From Gammaproteobacteria bacterium (GTDB lineage: Bacteria > Pseudomonadota > Gammaproteobacteria > SZUA-140): 63,922 bases of DNA. This document shows, piece after piece, positions 63,168-63,922 of this stretch; the stretch's first letter is position 1, and every line of letters begins with the position of its first letter. The DNA lies in the NCBI GenBank assembly GCA_021648525.1, contig JAKISP010000019.1, positions 1-63,922 of the forward strand, written 5' to 3'. The position numbers and the translations under genes are program-made. The notes under the pieces are model-generated. The model searched no databases. It worked only from the letters and a program-made list of their open reading frames with translations, and was not told where the DNA came from.

Positions 63168-63922
63168 TTTTGGCAGCTATATGATGCCCAGCAATCAATC
63201 GCATCCTGTTCAATATTACTACGTTAGACCATTTGTTTCTCAGGGGCCTGGAATTGATTTCTTTATGATGTGCGCGGCTATGCCACGTAATTCTGCGAGT
63301 TTTATCGTCGTAAGAGAGCGTGTTTTTGATAAAATATTCAAAATGTTTGGCATCAGTAATGAGTTACAAACGGGGTATCACTGGTTTGATAAGCACCATT
63401 ATATCATTTCAGAAACCAACGAAACGATACAGAAACACTTATTAGCTAACGAGCAGACATGTAAAATTATTGCGGATCTGCTCGCCGAGGGATTTGACTA
63501 TATTAAACTGGAAGAAGGTGTTCTAAAAACAGGATTTAGTACCTTTACTGGGTGGCGTTGGTTCAGGTTGGGAGTGGTCGAGCGAAGTGCTGAACTGCTC
63601 ATGCAACTGCGTGATCATCTGGAGAAATCTCCCCCAGTGAATAAACGCTCGAAAAAGGTAGCGTCATTATCGTCTTACGGCAGTATAGAAGGTTTCGTTA
63701 ATTTCTATATAAGACCTTCTGATAAATTATTCAAACACTACCCTGAAAAATGGGTGCGACAACGAAAATTCTGGATGTTAAGTGCGGGTTATGTTTTTTT
63801 AATCGGTATCGTTTTTATGGCTATCGGGGTATTTTTTAACCCATACCCTGTCATTGAATTTGAACAGCTCTTTACCAGGGGAATTCTCTACCTGGCTTTG
63901 CCCGTTATGTTGCTGCATCTTT
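63001..63922 (+). CDS. Membrane protein of unknown family, continues past the window end
   Basis: One frame is open from a TTG at 63001 to the last base (about 307 codons, no stop). It has a membrane helix near residues 22-46 (FFYLITTFTILSGLLYLVILLI), a soluble middle with paired Trp/Phe residues (TGWRWFRLGVVER) and two further helices near the end (WMLSAGYVFLIGIVFMAIGVFF and ILYLALPVMLLHL). The 5' end is uncertain: TTG 63001, a later ATG (63181), or fusion to the 62937 frame across the T8 run. The gene ends outside the window. Confidence 0.55.
   Translation, partial: MRYCFTLVVSALEKLTLNFFYLITTFTILSGLLYLVILLIKNFVSRKNLKRSLGIDFGSYMMPSNQSHPVQYYYVRPFVSQGPGIDFFMMCAAMPRNSASFIVVRERVFDKIFKMFGISNELQTGYHWFDKHHYIISETNETIQKHLLANEQTCKIIADLLAEGFDYIKLEEGVLKTGFSTFTGWRWFRLGVVERSAELLMQLRDHLEKSPPVNKRSKKVASLSSYGSIEGFVNFYIRPSDKLFKHYPEKWVRQRKFWMLSAGYVFLIGIVFMAIGVFFNPYPVIEFEQLFTRGILYLALPVMLLHL

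Noticed and set aside
1-63922. CRISPR arrays, tRNA or rRNA genes, replication origin
   Set aside because: No regularly spaced direct repeats, no cloverleaf or rRNA-like sequence and no DnaA-box cluster were seen on reading through the window.

Overview
The window reads as the chromosome of a free-living or symbiotic gammaproteobacterium. The evidence is the order gyrA-serC-(3PGDH)-pheA-(DAHP synthase)-tyrA-aroA-cmk-rpsA-ihfB-lapA-pyrF, followed by a surface polysaccharide locus that closes with wbpV/wbpL/wbpM-like genes. An O-antigen cluster lying between ihfB and wbpM is the layout known from Pseudomonas. The other gene orders do not match Pseudomonas or Enterobacteriaceae: a type I-beta DAHP synthase sits where hisC is usual, lapA is followed directly by pyrF, and cysM-rlmD is not followed by relA. 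I cannot name the genus.

Layout. (1) 0-2 kb: accessory stretch with the tail of an unknown gene, two SAM methyltransferases and a decayed VanY-like fragment. (2) 2-9 kb: SIMPL protein, ung, an Hsp70-like YegD relative, a DnaQ-type exonuclease, and a small detoxification module (EamA exporter, nitroreductase, VOC protein) divergent from a LysR regulator with a clear dyad operator between them. (3) 9-21.8 kb: gyrA and the serine/aromatic amino acid supra-operon running into cmk, rpsA, ihfB and lapA, with several RNA-level hairpins in the gaps. (4) 22-23.1 kb: pyrF and comEA, each followed or preceded by a terminator. (5) 23.2-52.3 kb: O-antigen/polysaccharide locus. It has wzz, GDP-mannose/GDP-fucose genes (manC, two gmd paralogues, fcl), a CDP-glucose branch (rfbF, rfbG, epimerase, C-methyltransferase, reductase) that should give a C-methyl-branched 6-deoxyhexose, wzx, wzy, glycosyltransferases including a GT11 fucosyltransferase, a NodU-type carbamoyltransferase, and the wbpV-wbpL-wbpM trio that makes and transfers the first sugar. 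A strand-inverted, IS-riddled insert (40.8-44.5 kb: IS256, IS3 and IS5 remnants, one glycosyltransferase, one methyltransferase, one decayed gene) splits the locus. (6) 52.3-58.9 kb: cysM, rlmD, a CYTH protein and a dipeptide/oligopeptide-type ABC importer operon that contains a YkuD enzyme with no signal peptide, which suggests import and trimming of peptidoglycan peptides. (7) 58.9-63.9 kb: a tandem-AAA ATPase, then a LysM-plus-hydrophobic protein followed by small membrane proteins and a truncated duplicate of itself, laid out like an effector/immunity array.

How the parts work together. The 9-21.8 kb block supplies serine, chorismate and prephenate products together with replication, translation and nucleoid factors. 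The polysaccharide locus makes three activated sugar families (GDP-fucose, a CDP-linked deoxysugar, UDP-linked N-acetylated deoxysugar), assembles a Wzx/Wzy-dependent glycan on undecaprenyl phosphate and sets its length with Wzz. No tRNA, rRNA, CRISPR array or replication origin was seen. Base composition is visibly AT-richer from about 33 to 46 kb and at 0-1.7 kb, consistent with acquired DNA.
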